From Halorussus halophilus (GTDB lineage: Archaea; Halobacteriota; Halobacteria; Halobacteriales; Haladaptataceae), in NCBI RefSeq assembly GCF_008831545.1, contig NZ_CP044523.1:2418001-2482000 (forward strand): 64,000 nucleotides of DNA, written 5' to 3'. Shown here in pieces: positions 28,221 to 37,057 of this stretch (the stretch's first letter is position 1; each line of letters opens with the position of its first letter). The notes below the pieces were generated by a model that worked only from the letters and a program-made list of their open reading frames with translations, was not told where the DNA came from and ran no database searches. The translations under genes and the position numbers were made by a program.

Positions 28221-28281
28221 GTGCGTGGATGGTTAGAGGAGCGTAATAAATCCATCCACCACCAACTCCCTGGGACCAGAC

Positions 28282-28923
28282 TCACTCCAGGACGCCCGGT
28301 ACGTCACGAATCGACGTAATCGTCGCGTCTGCGCGTTCTGCGCGGTTTTCTGGTTCTCCGTCGGCGAGATAGACGCCCGTAAAACCAACCTCCTGAGCGG
28401 GCAGCACGTCGCGTTCGAGGTCGTCTGCGACGAAGACGTGTTCGTCCGCAGAGAGCGACTCTCTTGCAGTCTCGAAAATTGCCGCGTCTGGTTTCGCCGC
28501 GCCGACCCCGCCCGAGACGACGACACTGTCGAAGTACTCCGCAATATTTCCGGCTTCGAGTTTCGCGCTCTGGGTCCGCTCCGCGCCGTTGGTCAGCACG
28601 CCGAGCGGCGCGTCGAGTTGGTCGAGCGTTTCGCGCACACCGGCCCGAACGTCGGTCGCCGCGACTTCCTGCTCGCAGTAGCGCTCTGCGAGTTGCGCAC
28701 CCGTCGGGTCGAGGTCGAACGATTCTCGGAGTTCGGTCATACCAGCACGATACGGTTCGGGGTGGCAGTCGCCGAAGTACTCGAAGAAGGACTCCGTGTA
28801 GCACTCGTGCTGTTCGTCCGTGGCTTCGATATCGTAGGCGGCCAGTGCGCGGTCGAAGAGCGCGCGATAGTCGTCGGGGAGGGCGACGAGCGTCCCGTCC
28901 AAATCGAAGTGAATCGCTTGCAT
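28282..28923 (-). CDS. HAD-family hydrolase (phosphatase)
   Basis: HAD motif I is FDLDGTLV (6-13, nucleophile Asp7), motif II is LTNGAE (about 110-116), motif III is the Lys near AKLEAG or AAKPD (about 145), and motif IV is FVADDLERD (about 168-176). The cap between residues 15 and 95 is helical, as in phosphoglycolate-phosphatase-like enzymes. The substrate is not predictable. It is 33 bp downstream of the acyl-CoA dehydrogenase gene on the same strand. Confidence 0.88.
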   Translation of the reverse strand: MQAIHFDLDGTLVALPDDYRALFDRALAAYDIEATDEQHECYTESFFEYFGDCHPEPYRAGMTELRESFDLDPTGAQLAERYCEQEVAATDVRAGVRETLDQLDAPLGVLTNGAERTQSAKLEAGNIAEYFDSVVVSGGVGAAKPDAAIFETARESLSADEHVFVADDLERDVLPAQEVGFTGVYLADGEPENRAERADATITSIRDVPGVLE

Positions 28924-28956
28924 GCGGTGAGGATTCGCAGGAGGGGAGAAAAAGCG

Positions 28957-30111
28957 TCAGGATTGGCGATAGACGAGGTTGCGCTGAATCTCGTTCGCTC
29001 CCTCGTAGACCACGGGAATCCGAACGTCGCGATAGACTCGTGCAATCCTGCGGTCGGTCAGAATCGAGCGCCCGCCGTGGAACTGCATGCTCTGCTCGGC
29101 GCAGTCGGTAGCGGTCTCGGTCGATTTGACTTTGGCCATCGCGGCCCAGAGGCCTGCATCGTCGCCGTCACGAACCTTCTCTGCGGCGCGGTAGTTCAGC
29201 GCCCGGGCGGCCTCGAACTCGGTGCGCATGTCGGCGAGTCCGTGCTGGACTGCTTGGAAGTCCGCAATCGTGCGGCCGAACTCCTCGCGGTCGTGGACGA
29301 AACTCCACGCCTCCTCGATTGCGGCCGCGGCGAGTCCGAGTCCGTGGCCCCCGACGACGATGCGACCGAAGTTGAAGAACTCTGCCAGTAACATGAAGCC
29401 CGCGCCCTCGTAGCCGATGATGTTCTCCTCAGGGATTCGGCAGTCCTCGAAGACGACGTGTGCCTGCTTGCTCGCGCGCATCCCCATCTTCTCCGGGATG
29501 TGCTCGGCGTGGTAGCCCTCTGCGTCGGTGGGCACGATAAAGAGTGAGTGATTCCCGTAACGATTGTCTGGGTCGTCTCCGGTGCGGGCGTAGACCGTTA
29601 TCCAGTCGGCCTCGACGCCGTTTCCTATCCAGTACTTCTCGCCGTTCAGGACCCACTCCGAATTGTCTTCGTCTAATTCGGCTGTGGTCTGCATGCCAGA
29701 CAGGTCGCTCCCCGTGTCGGGTTCCGAGACAGCGAGACCTGTAATCTGGTCGCACTCCGCGACTGGCCGGAGGAACTGTTCGCGCTGTTCGTCGGTGCCG
29801 TGGGCCTCCACGATTTCCGCACCGAAACTCGCCAACTGAAGTGTCAGCGCGATACCCGCGTCGGCGCGGAAGAACTCCTCGGCGACGGCGAGCATCTGCA
29901 CCACGTCGAGGCCCCGGCCGCCCCACTCCTCGCCGATGTCTTGAGCGACCAGTCCGGCGTCTTGGCCTGCTTCGAGGATGTCGTGGGGGTACTCGGCCTC
30001 GCGGAAGCACTCTTCGGCGTTGGGGGCGATGTGTTCGTCTGCGAACTCGCGGGCTTCCTGCTTTACTTCGCGGGCGTACTCGGGAACGAGGTCCTCGGAC
30101 AGGAGTTCCAT
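28957..30111 (-). CDS. Acyl-CoA dehydrogenase
   Basis: A flavoenzyme of fatty-acid beta-oxidation that introduces the 2,3 double bond into an acyl-CoA. The 384 residues show LAVSEPDTGSDL (about 134-146), WVLNGEKYWIGNG (about 155), and the catalytic Glu in VYEGANEIQRN (about residue 370). The next gene upstream is an acyl-CoA ligase on the same strand, separated by 415 bp that include repeat R3, so activation and first oxidation are encoded side by side. Confidence 0.92.
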   Translation of the reverse strand: MELLSEDLVPEYAREVKQEAREFADEHIAPNAEECFREAEYPHDILEAGQDAGLVAQDIGEEWGGRGLDVVQMLAVAEEFFRADAGIALTLQLASFGAEIVEAHGTDEQREQFLRPVAECDQITGLAVSEPDTGSDLSGMQTTAELDEDNSEWVLNGEKYWIGNGVEADWITVYARTGDDPDNRYGNHSLFIVPTDAEGYHAEHIPEKMGMRASKQAHVVFEDCRIPEENIIGYEGAGFMLLAEFFNFGRIVVGGHGLGLAAAAIEEAWSFVHDREEFGRTIADFQAVQHGLADMRTEFEAARALNYRAAEKVRDGDDAGLWAAMAKVKSTETATDCAEQSMQFHGGRSILTDRRIARVYRDVRIPVVYEGANEIQRNLVYRQS

Positions 30112-30237
30112 AGGGTTTGGAAGGGCTGAGTGGGCAAAAAGGCGGGGTTGGTAACTGGGCGGTGTTGGTGTCTGGGCGGGGTCCGATTTTTGAATTCCGA
30201 CCTGCCTGTAATCGGTGACTAACCTCCGGCGCGCGCT

Positions 30238-30269
30238 GGTGGGACCCCCAGAAGGTGGGACTTTCGGGA
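30238..30269 (+). repeat. Second repeat family, partial copies S4
   Basis: GGTGGGAC occurs twice (30238-30245 and 30254-30261), the second continuing TTTCGGG. It resembles the collapsed S3 form (GGTGGGACTTTCGAAG) but the end differs. Confidence 0.3.
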
Positions 30270-30320
30270 TGGATACGTCGGTCGTGCTGGTTGCTACGTA
30301 GTAACGACGAAATCAGACAA

Positions 30321-30473
30321 GCTAGCTACTCCCGATACCGAGAAGACCGCACCGCTCCGCACCGCGAGGGCCACACCCTCCCCAACCGATTCCTCATCCG
30401 CTCGCTATCGCTCGCTCCTTCGGACATCCCTCGCACGGAGTGGGCGCGAACTGAACTCTTGCCACCGCGCGAC
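30321..30473 (+). repeat. Structured intergenic repeat, copy R3
   Basis: It starts with GCTAGCTACTCCCGATACCG, followed by AGAAGACCGCACCGC, CACCCTCCCCAACCGATTCC, CATCCCTCGCACGGAGT and the end CCGCGCGAC. The middle is short and I see no H1-type 14 bp hairpin. A near-palindrome GTTGCTACGTAGTAAC lies 15 bases before the start; R6 has a closely related one at the same place. Confidence 0.78.
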
Positions 30474-30526
30474 GAGGCAGATGAGCGAAAATTAGTTGCT
30501 GTTCGACTCTCGACTCTCCCGCCTAC

Positions 30527-32179
30527 CTACTCATCCGGAGCCGCGTCTTCAGGCACCGCGCCCTCGACCAGCGATTGGTCGTCGTACTCCTCCCGGAGCA
30601 CCTTCTTGTCGAACTTGCCGGTGGCCGTCTTCGGCACTTCGTCGATGAACACCACTTCGTCGGGTGCCCACCAGCGTGGATACTCCTCGCGGATGGACGC
30701 CAGAACCCCCTCGCGCAGTTCATCTTCGTCGGTGCCCTCGACTGGCACCACGAACGCGACGGGGCGTTCTTGCCAGCGTTCGTGGGGGACGCCGACGACA
30801 GTCGCCTCGGCCACATCGTCGTGGGCCATCAAGGCGTTCTCCAGTTCGAGCGAGGAGATCCACTCGCCGCCGCTCTTGATGACGTCCTTCGCGCGATCCA
30901 CGATTTGGACGTAGCCCTCTTCGTCCACGGTCACCACGTCGCCCGTCTTGAGCCACTCGCCTTCGAAGTCGGCCTCGTTGGCCTCCGGGCGCTCGAAGTA
31001 CTCCTGTGTCACCCACGGCCCTTTGATGTACATCTCGCCGAAGTCCTCACCGTTCCACGGGACCTCACCGCCGTCGTCGCCGACGACCTTGAACTCCAGG
31101 CCGGGCGCAATCAGGCCTTGCTTGCCGCGCTTCTCGTACTGTCGGTCGGCGTCCCAGTCGTCCATCTTCGACTTGAGGTGGCTCACCGTGCCGATTGGCG
31201 ACGTTTCGGTCATGCCCCACGCGTGGAGGACTTCCACGTCGTACTTCTCGTCGAACTGCCGGATGACCGCCTCCGGTGCGGCACTGCCGCCGATGACGAT
31301 GCGTTCGAGTGAGGAGAGGTCGGCGTCGTTCTCTTCCAGATACTCCAGCAGTCCGAGCCAGACGGTCGGCACACCGGCCGTAAACGTCACGCCCTCCTCT
31401 TCGATGAGTTTGGCGAGGTCCGCGGGTTCAGGTGCCGGACCCGGATACACGTGTTTGGCTCCGGCCGCCGTCGCGGAGTAGGGCATCCCCCACGCGTTGA
31501 CGTGGAACATCGGGACGACTGGCATGATGACGTCCGACTCGTCGAATTCGAGTCCTTGGGGGGTGAGCGTCGCCATCGTGTGGCCCCAGAGCATCGACTG
31601 GGTGTACTCGACGCCCTTCGGCTTGCCCGTCGTGCCGGAGGTGTAGCACATCCCGGCAGGTGTGTCGTCCTCCAGACTCGGCCAGTCGTACTCCGTGTCG
31701 TGGCCCTCCACGAACGACTCGTAGTCGGTCACTGGGTCCAGATTTGTTTCCGGTACCGCATCGCCCATGACGACGTACTGCTCGACGCTCGAAAGCGACG
31801 GCGAGTCCGCGACGGCCTCGATTTTCTCGATGAGCGAGGCGTCCACGAACAGCAGTTTGTCCTCGGCGTTCTCGACGATGTACTCGACGTGGTGGTCAGG
31901 CAGTAGTGGATTGATAGTGTGCAGTTGCGCGCCGTAACTCGGCACGCCGAAGTACGTCTCGAAGTGCCAGTGATGATTCCAGCAGACGGTCGCCACGCGG
32001 TCGCCCGAGTCGATTCCGGCGTCTGCGAGGGCGTTCGCCAACTGGCCCACCCGGCGTTCGTACCCCTCGTAGTCGTATCGTTCGATGCCCCGGCCAGTCC
32101 GAGAGACGATTTCGGTGTCAGAGTGGAGTTTGGCCGCGCGCCACAAGAACGGTCGAAGCGTCTGGGCAGTGCCTCCCAT
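30527..32179 (-). CDS. Long-chain fatty-acid/acyl-CoA ligase
   Basis: An adenylate-forming enzyme that activates a carboxylic acid to its CoA thioester. Core motifs are YTSGTTGKPKGVEY (about 180-193, AMP/phosphate loop), HAWGMTETSP (about 315), GEWLKTGDVV (about 405), and the C-terminal catalytic Lys in KTATGKFDKK (about 523). The 550-residue length and motif set fit medium/long-chain ligases; the exact acid is unknown. The last residues are acidic (EDAAPDE). Confidence 0.92.
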   Translation of the reverse strand: MGGTAQTLRPFLWRAAKLHSDTEIVSRTGRGIERYDYEGYERRVGQLANALADAGIDSGDRVATVCWNHHWHFETYFGVPSYGAQLHTINPLLPDHHVEYIVENAEDKLLFVDASLIEKIEAVADSPSLSSVEQYVVMGDAVPETNLDPVTDYESFVEGHDTEYDWPSLEDDTPAGMCYTSGTTGKPKGVEYTQSMLWGHTMATLTPQGLEFDESDVIMPVVPMFHVNAWGMPYSATAAGAKHVYPGPAPEPADLAKLIEEEGVTFTAGVPTVWLGLLEYLEENDADLSSLERIVIGGSAAPEAVIRQFDEKYDVEVLHAWGMTETSPIGTVSHLKSKMDDWDADRQYEKRGKQGLIAPGLEFKVVGDDGGEVPWNGEDFGEMYIKGPWVTQEYFERPEANEADFEGEWLKTGDVVTVDEEGYVQIVDRAKDVIKSGGEWISSLELENALMAHDDVAEATVVGVPHERWQERPVAFVVPVEGTDEDELREGVLASIREEYPRWWAPDEVVFIDEVPKTATGKFDKKVLREEYDDQSLVEGAVPEDAAPDE

Positions 32180-32280
32180 ACTCGTGTCTCGTAGCCCCGA
32201 GGCTTATTGTTTGCTACCATCCGTCATGGGCTCCTCTCGAATCAGAACGATTAACATCAGTCTCTGGGAAGTCCCCTGAC

Positions 32281-33030
32281 GTGACAGCGTCTCGGGTGGA
32301 CCTCCACGTGAAGATACTCGACGAGAACGTCGTCGAGCGCGCGAAATCGCAGGGCGTAGACGTGCTCGTCTACGCGCCACACTTCGTCCGCCTGCCGGAC
32401 ATCCGCGAGCGCGCCGCCCGCTTTTCGGACGACGAACTCCTCGTCGTCCCCGCCAGAGAGGTGTTCACCGGCAGTTGGAAGCACCGCCGACACGTTCTGG
32501 CGGTCGGTTTGAAAGAGCCAGTTCCGGACTTCATCCCCCTCGAAGCGGCGATGCGGGAGTTCGACCGACAAGGCGCGGCCGCGCTGGTTCCGCACCCCGA
32601 GTTCCTGAACGTCGGCCTGTCGGGCGACGACATCTATCGGTTCCGAGACCGCATCGACGCCGTCGAAGTGTGGAATCCGAAACACTGGCCCCACCACAAC
32701 TCGCGAGCGAGAGAAATCACAGACGAAGCCGACCTCCCGGCGTTCACGTCCTCGTACGCCCACATCAGAACTTCGGTCGGCGAGGCGTGGACGACGTTCG
32801 AGACGGCTATCGACTCTGCCAGCGACCTCGTTTCGGCGTTGAAAGACGAAGTGCCGCGCAAAGTCGTCCACGAGTCGGGCGTCGGCCACAAACTCCGCTG
32901 TGCCGCAGAGTTCGCACATCTCGGCTGGGAGAACTCCTACGGGAAGATAGACCGCTTACTGTTATCCGGGATGGAACCGACCCACCCCGACCACATCGCT
33001 TACGAAGACCGCTTCGACGGCGTGTACTGA
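32281..33030 (+). CDS. PHP domain metal-dependent hydrolase
   Basis: The 249-residue protein starts at GTG (32281). The PHP metal-binding pattern is visible: DLHVKI near the N-terminus (D-x-H), HFVRLPDI, VPAREVFTG (Glu), HRRHVLAVGL, LVPHPEF and VEVWNPKH. PHP enzymes are phosphoesterases or amidohydrolase-like; in archaea the physiological substrate of this branch is unknown. It is divergent from the acyl-CoA ligase and convergent with the next gene. Confidence 0.82.
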   Translation: MTASRVDLHVKILDENVVERAKSQGVDVLVYAPHFVRLPDIRERAARFSDDELLVVPAREVFTGSWKHRRHVLAVGLKEPVPDFIPLEAAMREFDRQGAAALVPHPEFLNVGLSGDDIYRFRDRIDAVEVWNPKHWPHHNSRAREITDEADLPAFTSSYAHIRTSVGEAWTTFETAIDSASDLVSALKDEVPRKVVHESGVGHKLRCAAEFAHLGWENSYGKIDRLLLSGMEPTHPDHIAYEDRFDGVY

Positions 33031-33060
33031 ATCAGAGTCGAGCGCGAACGCGCCGACGAA

Positions 33061-33546
33061 TCAGAGTCCGAGAGCGCCAGCCACCGTCGTCAAATCCTGT
33101 ACTGGCAGGTCGAGATGGACGATTAGCGCGACGACCGCGACTTCGAAGAACGTCACGGCGACGGTCACGGCAGTCGCCCACTTGCTACTCACGGCGACAC
33201 CGACCGGGAGACTGTACTCCTTCTCGAAGGGGTAGAACAGCGCGATACCGCGCTTGCTCCCCAGCAGGTCCAGCACGTAGTGAGTCAAGACGCCAATCCA
33301 GACGTAGTGGAGATTACCGAAGTAGACCGGATAGGCGTAGACGACCGCTAGCAGTGGGAGATTGTGCAGCGTCTTTCGATGCTTGCCGAACGCCGTGTCT
33401 ACGTCCGGAAAAAGTGCGCCCAGGACGATTGGCACCGAAATCTCGGCGATCATCGCGAACGTCGGAACGTCGCCTGCCGGTTCGAAGACGTACCCCAACC
33501 CGATACTCAGCAGCACCGCGTTCAGCACGTGTCCTTCTTTGTTCAT
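33061..33546 (-). CDS. Membrane-bound metal-dependent hydrolase (DUF457/YdjM-like)
   Basis: The 161-residue protein has about four membrane helices with the family's polar motifs: GHVLNAV at the N-terminus, LGALFPDVDTAFGKHRKTLHN (Pro-Asp-x-Asp and His cluster, about 42-62) and LTHYVLDLL (about 87). These are the conserved ligands of the LexA-binding/inner-membrane hydrolase family. Substrate unknown. Confidence 0.82.
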   Translation of the reverse strand: MNKEGHVLNAVLLSIGLGYVFEPAGDVPTFAMIAEISVPIVLGALFPDVDTAFGKHRKTLHNLPLLAVVYAYPVYFGNLHYVWIGVLTHYVLDLLGSKRGIALFYPFEKEYSLPVGVAVSSKWATAVTVAVTFFEVAVVALIVHLDLPVQDLTTVAGALGL

Positions 33547-33640
33547 ACGACTTCCTCGGTCACGACCGAGTCCTCTCTCGGCGACGACTCAAGGTTTTCC
33601 CTCCAGTGTCTGACGCCCGTCTTGCGGTTTCGGCGAGAAG

Positions 33641-34150
33641 CTACGACTGGCCCACAGCCTCCAACACGTCTTCGAGTGCTTGCAGTGCGATTTGTTCTTT
33701 TACCTCTCCGCGAGTGCCGTCGAATTCGTAGCGCGAGACGTTCGCGTAGGAGTCGCCGGTGCCCCAGTCGGCGGCGTACGCGACCCCAATGAAGACGGTG
33801 CCGACGGGCTTCTCCTCGGTGCCGCCGGAGGGGCCAGCGATGCCCGTGGTTGCGACTCCCCAAGTCGTCTCGGCAACGTCGCGGACGCCGCGAGCCATCT
33901 GGCGTGCGACCGGTTCGCTGACTGCGCCGCGTCGGTCCAAGTCCTCCCGAGAGACGCCGAGATGCTGAAGCTTCGCGTCGTAGGAGTAGGTGACGAGTCC
34001 ACGGTCGAAGTAGTCGCTCGAACCGGGGACGTCGGTCAGCAGTGACCCGATGAGACCACCGGTACACGACTCGGCGACAGCGATGGTCTGGTCGCGCTCG
34101 CGCAGTGCATCTCCGAGTCGCTCTTCGATGGGGTCGGCGTCGTCGTGCAT
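33641..34150 (-). CDS. CinA-type nicotinamide-nucleotide amidase
   Basis: Single-domain CinA C-terminal protein (169 residues) that hydrolyses NMN amide in the pyridine nucleotide cycle in bacteria. Diagnostic residues are AESCTGGLIGSLLTDVPGSS (about 24-43), YSYDAK, GAVSEPVARQMA and TTGIAGPSGGTEEKPVGTV. The start at 34150 was preferred to a longer one at 34201, whose extra 17 residues are unlike the family. Confidence 0.9.
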   Translation of the reverse strand: MHDDADPIEERLGDALRERDQTIAVAESCTGGLIGSLLTDVPGSSDYFDRGLVTYSYDAKLQHLGVSREDLDRRGAVSEPVARQMARGVRDVAETTWGVATTGIAGPSGGTEEKPVGTVFIGVAYAADWGTGDSYANVSRYEFDGTRGEVKEQIALQALEDVLEAVGQS

Positions 34151-34228
34151 GATTTTGCGTTGGAGTGCGAGCGGTATGTAGCTACTCACGCGGGGCGACA
34201 TCTGCCGCGCGTGCGGTCTGCCTCCGAC

Positions 34229-34585
34229 CTACACCTCGTCGCGGTCGGTGTAGGTCCACCGCTTGACGATACGCCCGTCTTCGTCGAACTGGTGGAAGTC
34301 CGCGAATCCAAACGTGACTTCCTCGCCGTCCTGCTTCCCGATGAACTGACCACGAACAGCCACGGTGTCGCCGTCGGCGAGCAACTGGTCGATTTCGTGG
34401 CGGCCGTCGGTGAGAGAGCGCGTATCGAGGTAGAACTCGCGGAACTGTTCGATGCCGCTGAGCGTGCTCTGGCCGGGACGTTCGTAGGTCACGTCGTCGG
34501 CGAACAGCGAGAGTACTGTGTCGTAGTCCTCAGCATCGACGGCGTCGTAGTAGTCCCGGACTGCGGCGAGGTCTGCGCGTGCCAT
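34229..34585 (-). CDS. SnoaL-like NTF2-fold protein
   Basis: The 118-residue protein has the NTF2-fold plan: an N-terminal helix (AVRDYYDAVDAEDYDTVLSLF), then ADDVTYERPGQ, a helix (IEQFREFYLDTR), then beta strands ending FGFADFHQFDEDGRIVKRW. Such proteins are small isomerases, hydrolases or ligand binders; the reaction is unknown. The start at 34585 matches the first helix. Confidence 0.82.
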   Translation of the reverse strand: MARADLAAVRDYYDAVDAEDYDTVLSLFADDVTYERPGQSTLSGIEQFREFYLDTRSLTDGRHEIDQLLADGDTVAVRGQFIGKQDGEEVTFGFADFHQFDEDGRIVKRWTYTDRDEV

Positions 34586-34685
34586 CAGTATCACTCGAAC
34601 TGTCGTAACCGACTGGGTTGGACTTTTCGGCAACGACGATATCGGCCGTCGAAAGAAACTCCTACCCTCGCCTGAGAGTGGAGGT

Positions 34686-35786
34686 ATGGACTACGAGACG
34701 CCGTTATTCTTTCACGTGATGCAGTACGCCGCGGAGGCAGACCGGGACGTGGTGGACATGGTGAGCGGGAACCCCGACTGGGGGTCGCCCGACGCTATCG
34801 GCGAGGGATTACACGAATACGCCGACTTGGGAGGTGCTGACTTCCAGTATCCGCCGAGCGAAGGATTGGCCGAACTGCGCGAGGAAATCGCACAGCGACG
34901 GAACGTCGATAGCTCGCAGGTCGTCGTGACTAATGGCGGCGGCGAGGCGAACTACCTCGCCATGGCCCGCGCGCTGGAACGCGAGCGTGGGTCGGAGTTC
35001 GTGCTGACGGACCCCGTGTACCCGTACTATCCGGGCAAGACGAAGATGCTCGGCGCGACGGCACGCTACGTGGCCACGGCCCCAGATGGCTCACTCGACC
35101 CCGCAGACGTGCGTGACGCGGCGAGCGAGGAGACGGCGGCTATCGTCGTGAACTCGCCGAACAACCCGACCGGCGCGGTCTATGGGGAAGAGACGATGGG
35201 AGAACTCGTGGCCATCGCCGAAGACAACGACGCCCTGCTCGTCAGCGACGAGGTGTACGACCACTTCGACTTCTCCGGGAACTTTACCTCGGCGCTCGAA
35301 TTCGATTCGGAACATCGAATCGTCACGAACTCCTACTCGAAGACGTTCGCCATCACGGGCTTCCGCGTGGGCTACGCCATCTTCCCCGACTCGCTGGTGG
35401 ACGTGGCGAAGACCCGCCACATGCTGACCAACGTCGCCACTACGCGACCCGGCCAGTACGCGGTCCTGCACGCGCTCCGGGAGACTGACCTCGACTACTA
35501 CGAGCGCAATCGGCAGTTGTTGGAGGAGCGCGTCGAGACGTTTACGTCGGCGTTGGATGCAGCGGATGCTGACTACTCCTCGCCCGACGGCGCGTTCTAC
35601 GTGATGGCGCGGTTCCCCGACTTCCCCGGCACGCTGGCGAACGTCGAGCGACTGGTGGACGAGGCTGGCGTCGCGGGCATGCCCGGCGAGGCGTTCGGCG
35701 AGTCGCGCGACGACTGGCTTCGGTTTGCCTTGGTGTCGCCTCGGGTCGAAGAGGCGGCCGAGCGACTGGCGGAGTACTTCGCGTAG
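34686..35786 (+). CDS. PLP-dependent aminotransferase, class I/II
   Basis: Fold type I aminotransferase of 366 residues. The PLP lysine is K219 in NSYSKTFAITGFRVGY; NSPNNPTGAVY (about 157) and SDEVYDHFDF hold cofactor contacts, and the C-terminal Arg is in DDWLRFALVSP. This is the aspartate/aromatic-like family; amino acid specificity is not predictable. The start gives the usual short N-terminal helix before DMVSGNPDWG. Confidence 0.9.
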   Translation: MDYETPLFFHVMQYAAEADRDVVDMVSGNPDWGSPDAIGEGLHEYADLGGADFQYPPSEGLAELREEIAQRRNVDSSQVVVTNGGGEANYLAMARALERERGSEFVLTDPVYPYYPGKTKMLGATARYVATAPDGSLDPADVRDAASEETAAIVVNSPNNPTGAVYGEETMGELVAIAEDNDALLVSDEVYDHFDFSGNFTSALEFDSEHRIVTNSYSKTFAITGFRVGYAIFPDSLVDVAKTRHMLTNVATTRPGQYAVLHALRETDLDYYERNRQLLEERVETFTSALDAADADYSSPDGAFYVMARFPDFPGTLANVERLVDEAGVAGMPGEAFGESRDDWLRFALVSPRVEEAAERLAEYFA

Positions 35787-35968
35787 ACGTAGCTTTTAGG
35801 GTTGTTTTGGTGGCTCAGCCCTCTCGGGTTAGTCGGACTGGTGGTCACGATTTGGTGATTCGTGACCGAGAGCGTCCGGGACGAATTGGCCTCGGTTTGG
35901 TATTTGAAGGTTCGTGGTATGGAGAGTGTAGATGAAGTTTTGGACGGTCGTGTGAACGAAGAGTTGAG

Positions 35969-36176
35969 GCTAACTACTCCCGAAACCGAGGAGAAACCGC
36001 ACCGCAACCGCGAGGGCCACACGCCTCCCCAACCGATTCCCGCCGCTCCCTGCGGTCGCTTCGGTCATCCACCGGAAGACTGCGCTTCGCTTGTCTTCCG
36101 AGCCTTCAGTCGCTACGCTCCTGAAGACCTCGCACGGGGTTTGGCGTGACCCAAGTGGTCACGCCAGCGCGCGCCA
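35969..36176 (+). repeat. Structured intergenic repeat, copy R4
   Basis: Start GCTAACTACTCCCGAAACCG, end GCGCGCGCCA. Internal hairpins are CGGAAGAC (36073-36080) with GTCTTCCG (36093-36100), CTTCAG (36104-36109) with CTGAAG (36121-36126), and TGGCGTGACC (36142-36151) with GGTCACGCCA (36157-36166). R6 has the first hairpin almost unchanged and the second with different but still complementary arms. Confidence 0.82.
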
Positions 36177-36212
36177 AGGTGGTGATCCCTTTTCGAATTT
36201 CCACCTTCCAAC

Positions 36213-36342
36213 TGGCGCGTGCGGTCGCGGCCCCGTGCCGCGACCTGTCCGTGCGAGGGACGAGCGAAGCGAGTCGGCTGGGGAGGGTGTGGCTGTCGCG
36301 GTGCTGTTCGGTGCGGTCTTCTCGGCACCGGGAGTAGCTAGC
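36213..36342 (-). repeat. Structured intergenic repeat, copy R4' (reverse)
   Basis: On the minus strand it starts GCTAGCTACTCCCGGTGCCG, runs through ACCGCACCGAACAGCACCGC, and ends with hairpin GGTCGCGG/CCGCGACC (arms at 36238-36245 and 36223-36230) and GCACGCGCCA. The central H1 region is missing. Confidence 0.8.
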
Positions 36343-36492
36343 TCCGACTTACCCGCGACTCATCTTCCACTGCTCACCTTGACGTGCCAGGAAAAGCAGA
36401 CACAAGTATTCGACTTCACTTCCCGACAAACAGAGCCATCCGAGACACTCCTTCTCCAACCCACCAATTTCCCGAACAACTAAGCACCCCGA

Positions 36493-36984
36493 ATGGACGC
36501 TACAGAACAAGCAATGAGCAACACGACGGACGAACTCGCCGGGGTGGTGGACCTCTTCGACGCGCTGACCCACGAAGAACTGGAGCAAGCACTCGTGGAA
36601 CTCGCTTTCAAGCAGGGCAAAGACGTAGACCGCGACGCCTTCGCCGCCGTCATCGAGCGCGCTGTCGAGCAGTTCCACCTCGTAGAGGTCGAACGTGGAG
36701 AGGGAGAGGAAATGCTCTTGCTCGCCGGACCGGCCGCGTTTCCAACCGTCCCGGAGAACGGCACCGACTTGCCACACATCATGGACGTGCCCGAGCGGGA
36801 CATCGACCGCGAAGGTCTCGGCGAGCAGGTAGCCGAGCGACTCCGCGAGGAGAGCAGGGTCGTCGCCGCCAGCGGCGACGCCGAGCGCGCCGAGGAGCTG
36901 ATGGACGTGAGCTACGACCTCGAAGCGTGGGCACCCGTCGAGACCGACGACGTGCGGGCGAATCTGGACCGTGCGTTCGACTGA
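36493..36984 (+). CDS. Conserved haloarchaeal protein (DUF7109-like)
   Basis: The 163-residue soluble protein reads TDELAGVVDLFDALTHEELEQALVELAFKQG... and ends in a charged helix. It has the pattern of a haloarchaeal family of unknown function; I recognise no catalytic motif. An internal ATG at 36514 (MSNTTDEL) is a credible alternative start. It is followed 73 bp later by a Nudix gene. Confidence 0.75.
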   Translation: MDATEQAMSNTTDELAGVVDLFDALTHEELEQALVELAFKQGKDVDRDAFAAVIERAVEQFHLVEVERGEGEEMLLLAGPAAFPTVPENGTDLPHIMDVPERDIDREGLGEQVAERLREESRVVAASGDAERAEELMDVSYDLEAWAPVETDDVRANLDRAFD

Positions 36985-37057
36985 TTCGACACTCGACCGC
37001 CTCCGACTGAGTTGTGTCTAACGCACGAATTAAGACGCCCGAGTCCGACCATCTGGT

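Larger units (their letters stand above)
30112..30526. other. 415 bp gap with repeat R3 and a small S-type motif
   Basis: Between the acyl-CoA ligase and dehydrogenase genes. It contains S4 (30238-30269), a near-palindrome GTTGCTACGTAGTAAC (30290-30305) and R3 (30321-30473). Nothing coding was seen. Confidence 0.65.
35969..36342. mobile_element. Inverted-pair element built of R4 and R4' (MITE-like)
   Basis: Two copies of the dispersed repeat face each other, so the element starts GCTAACTACTCCCG (35969) and ends CGGGAGTAGCTAGC (36342), giving imperfect terminal inverted repeats of about 65 bp. The 36 bp between copies (36177-36212) also forms a stem, GGTGG with CCACC. No transposase is encoded. 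I do not see a clear target-site duplication. Confidence 0.55.
35787..36492. other. 706 bp intergenic region with two opposed repeat copies
   Basis: Between two rightward genes. It contains R4 (35969-36176, forward) and R4' (36213-36342, reverse) head-on, plus about 180 bp before and 150 bp after of lower GC content. No ORF here has the codon pattern of a real gene. Confidence 0.7.

Noticed and set aside
35862-36149. ORFs running through the R4 repeat (for example MTESVRDELASVWYLKV...)
   Set aside because: They read through hairpin sequence shared with other noncoding copies and have no family resemblance; they are open by GC bias.
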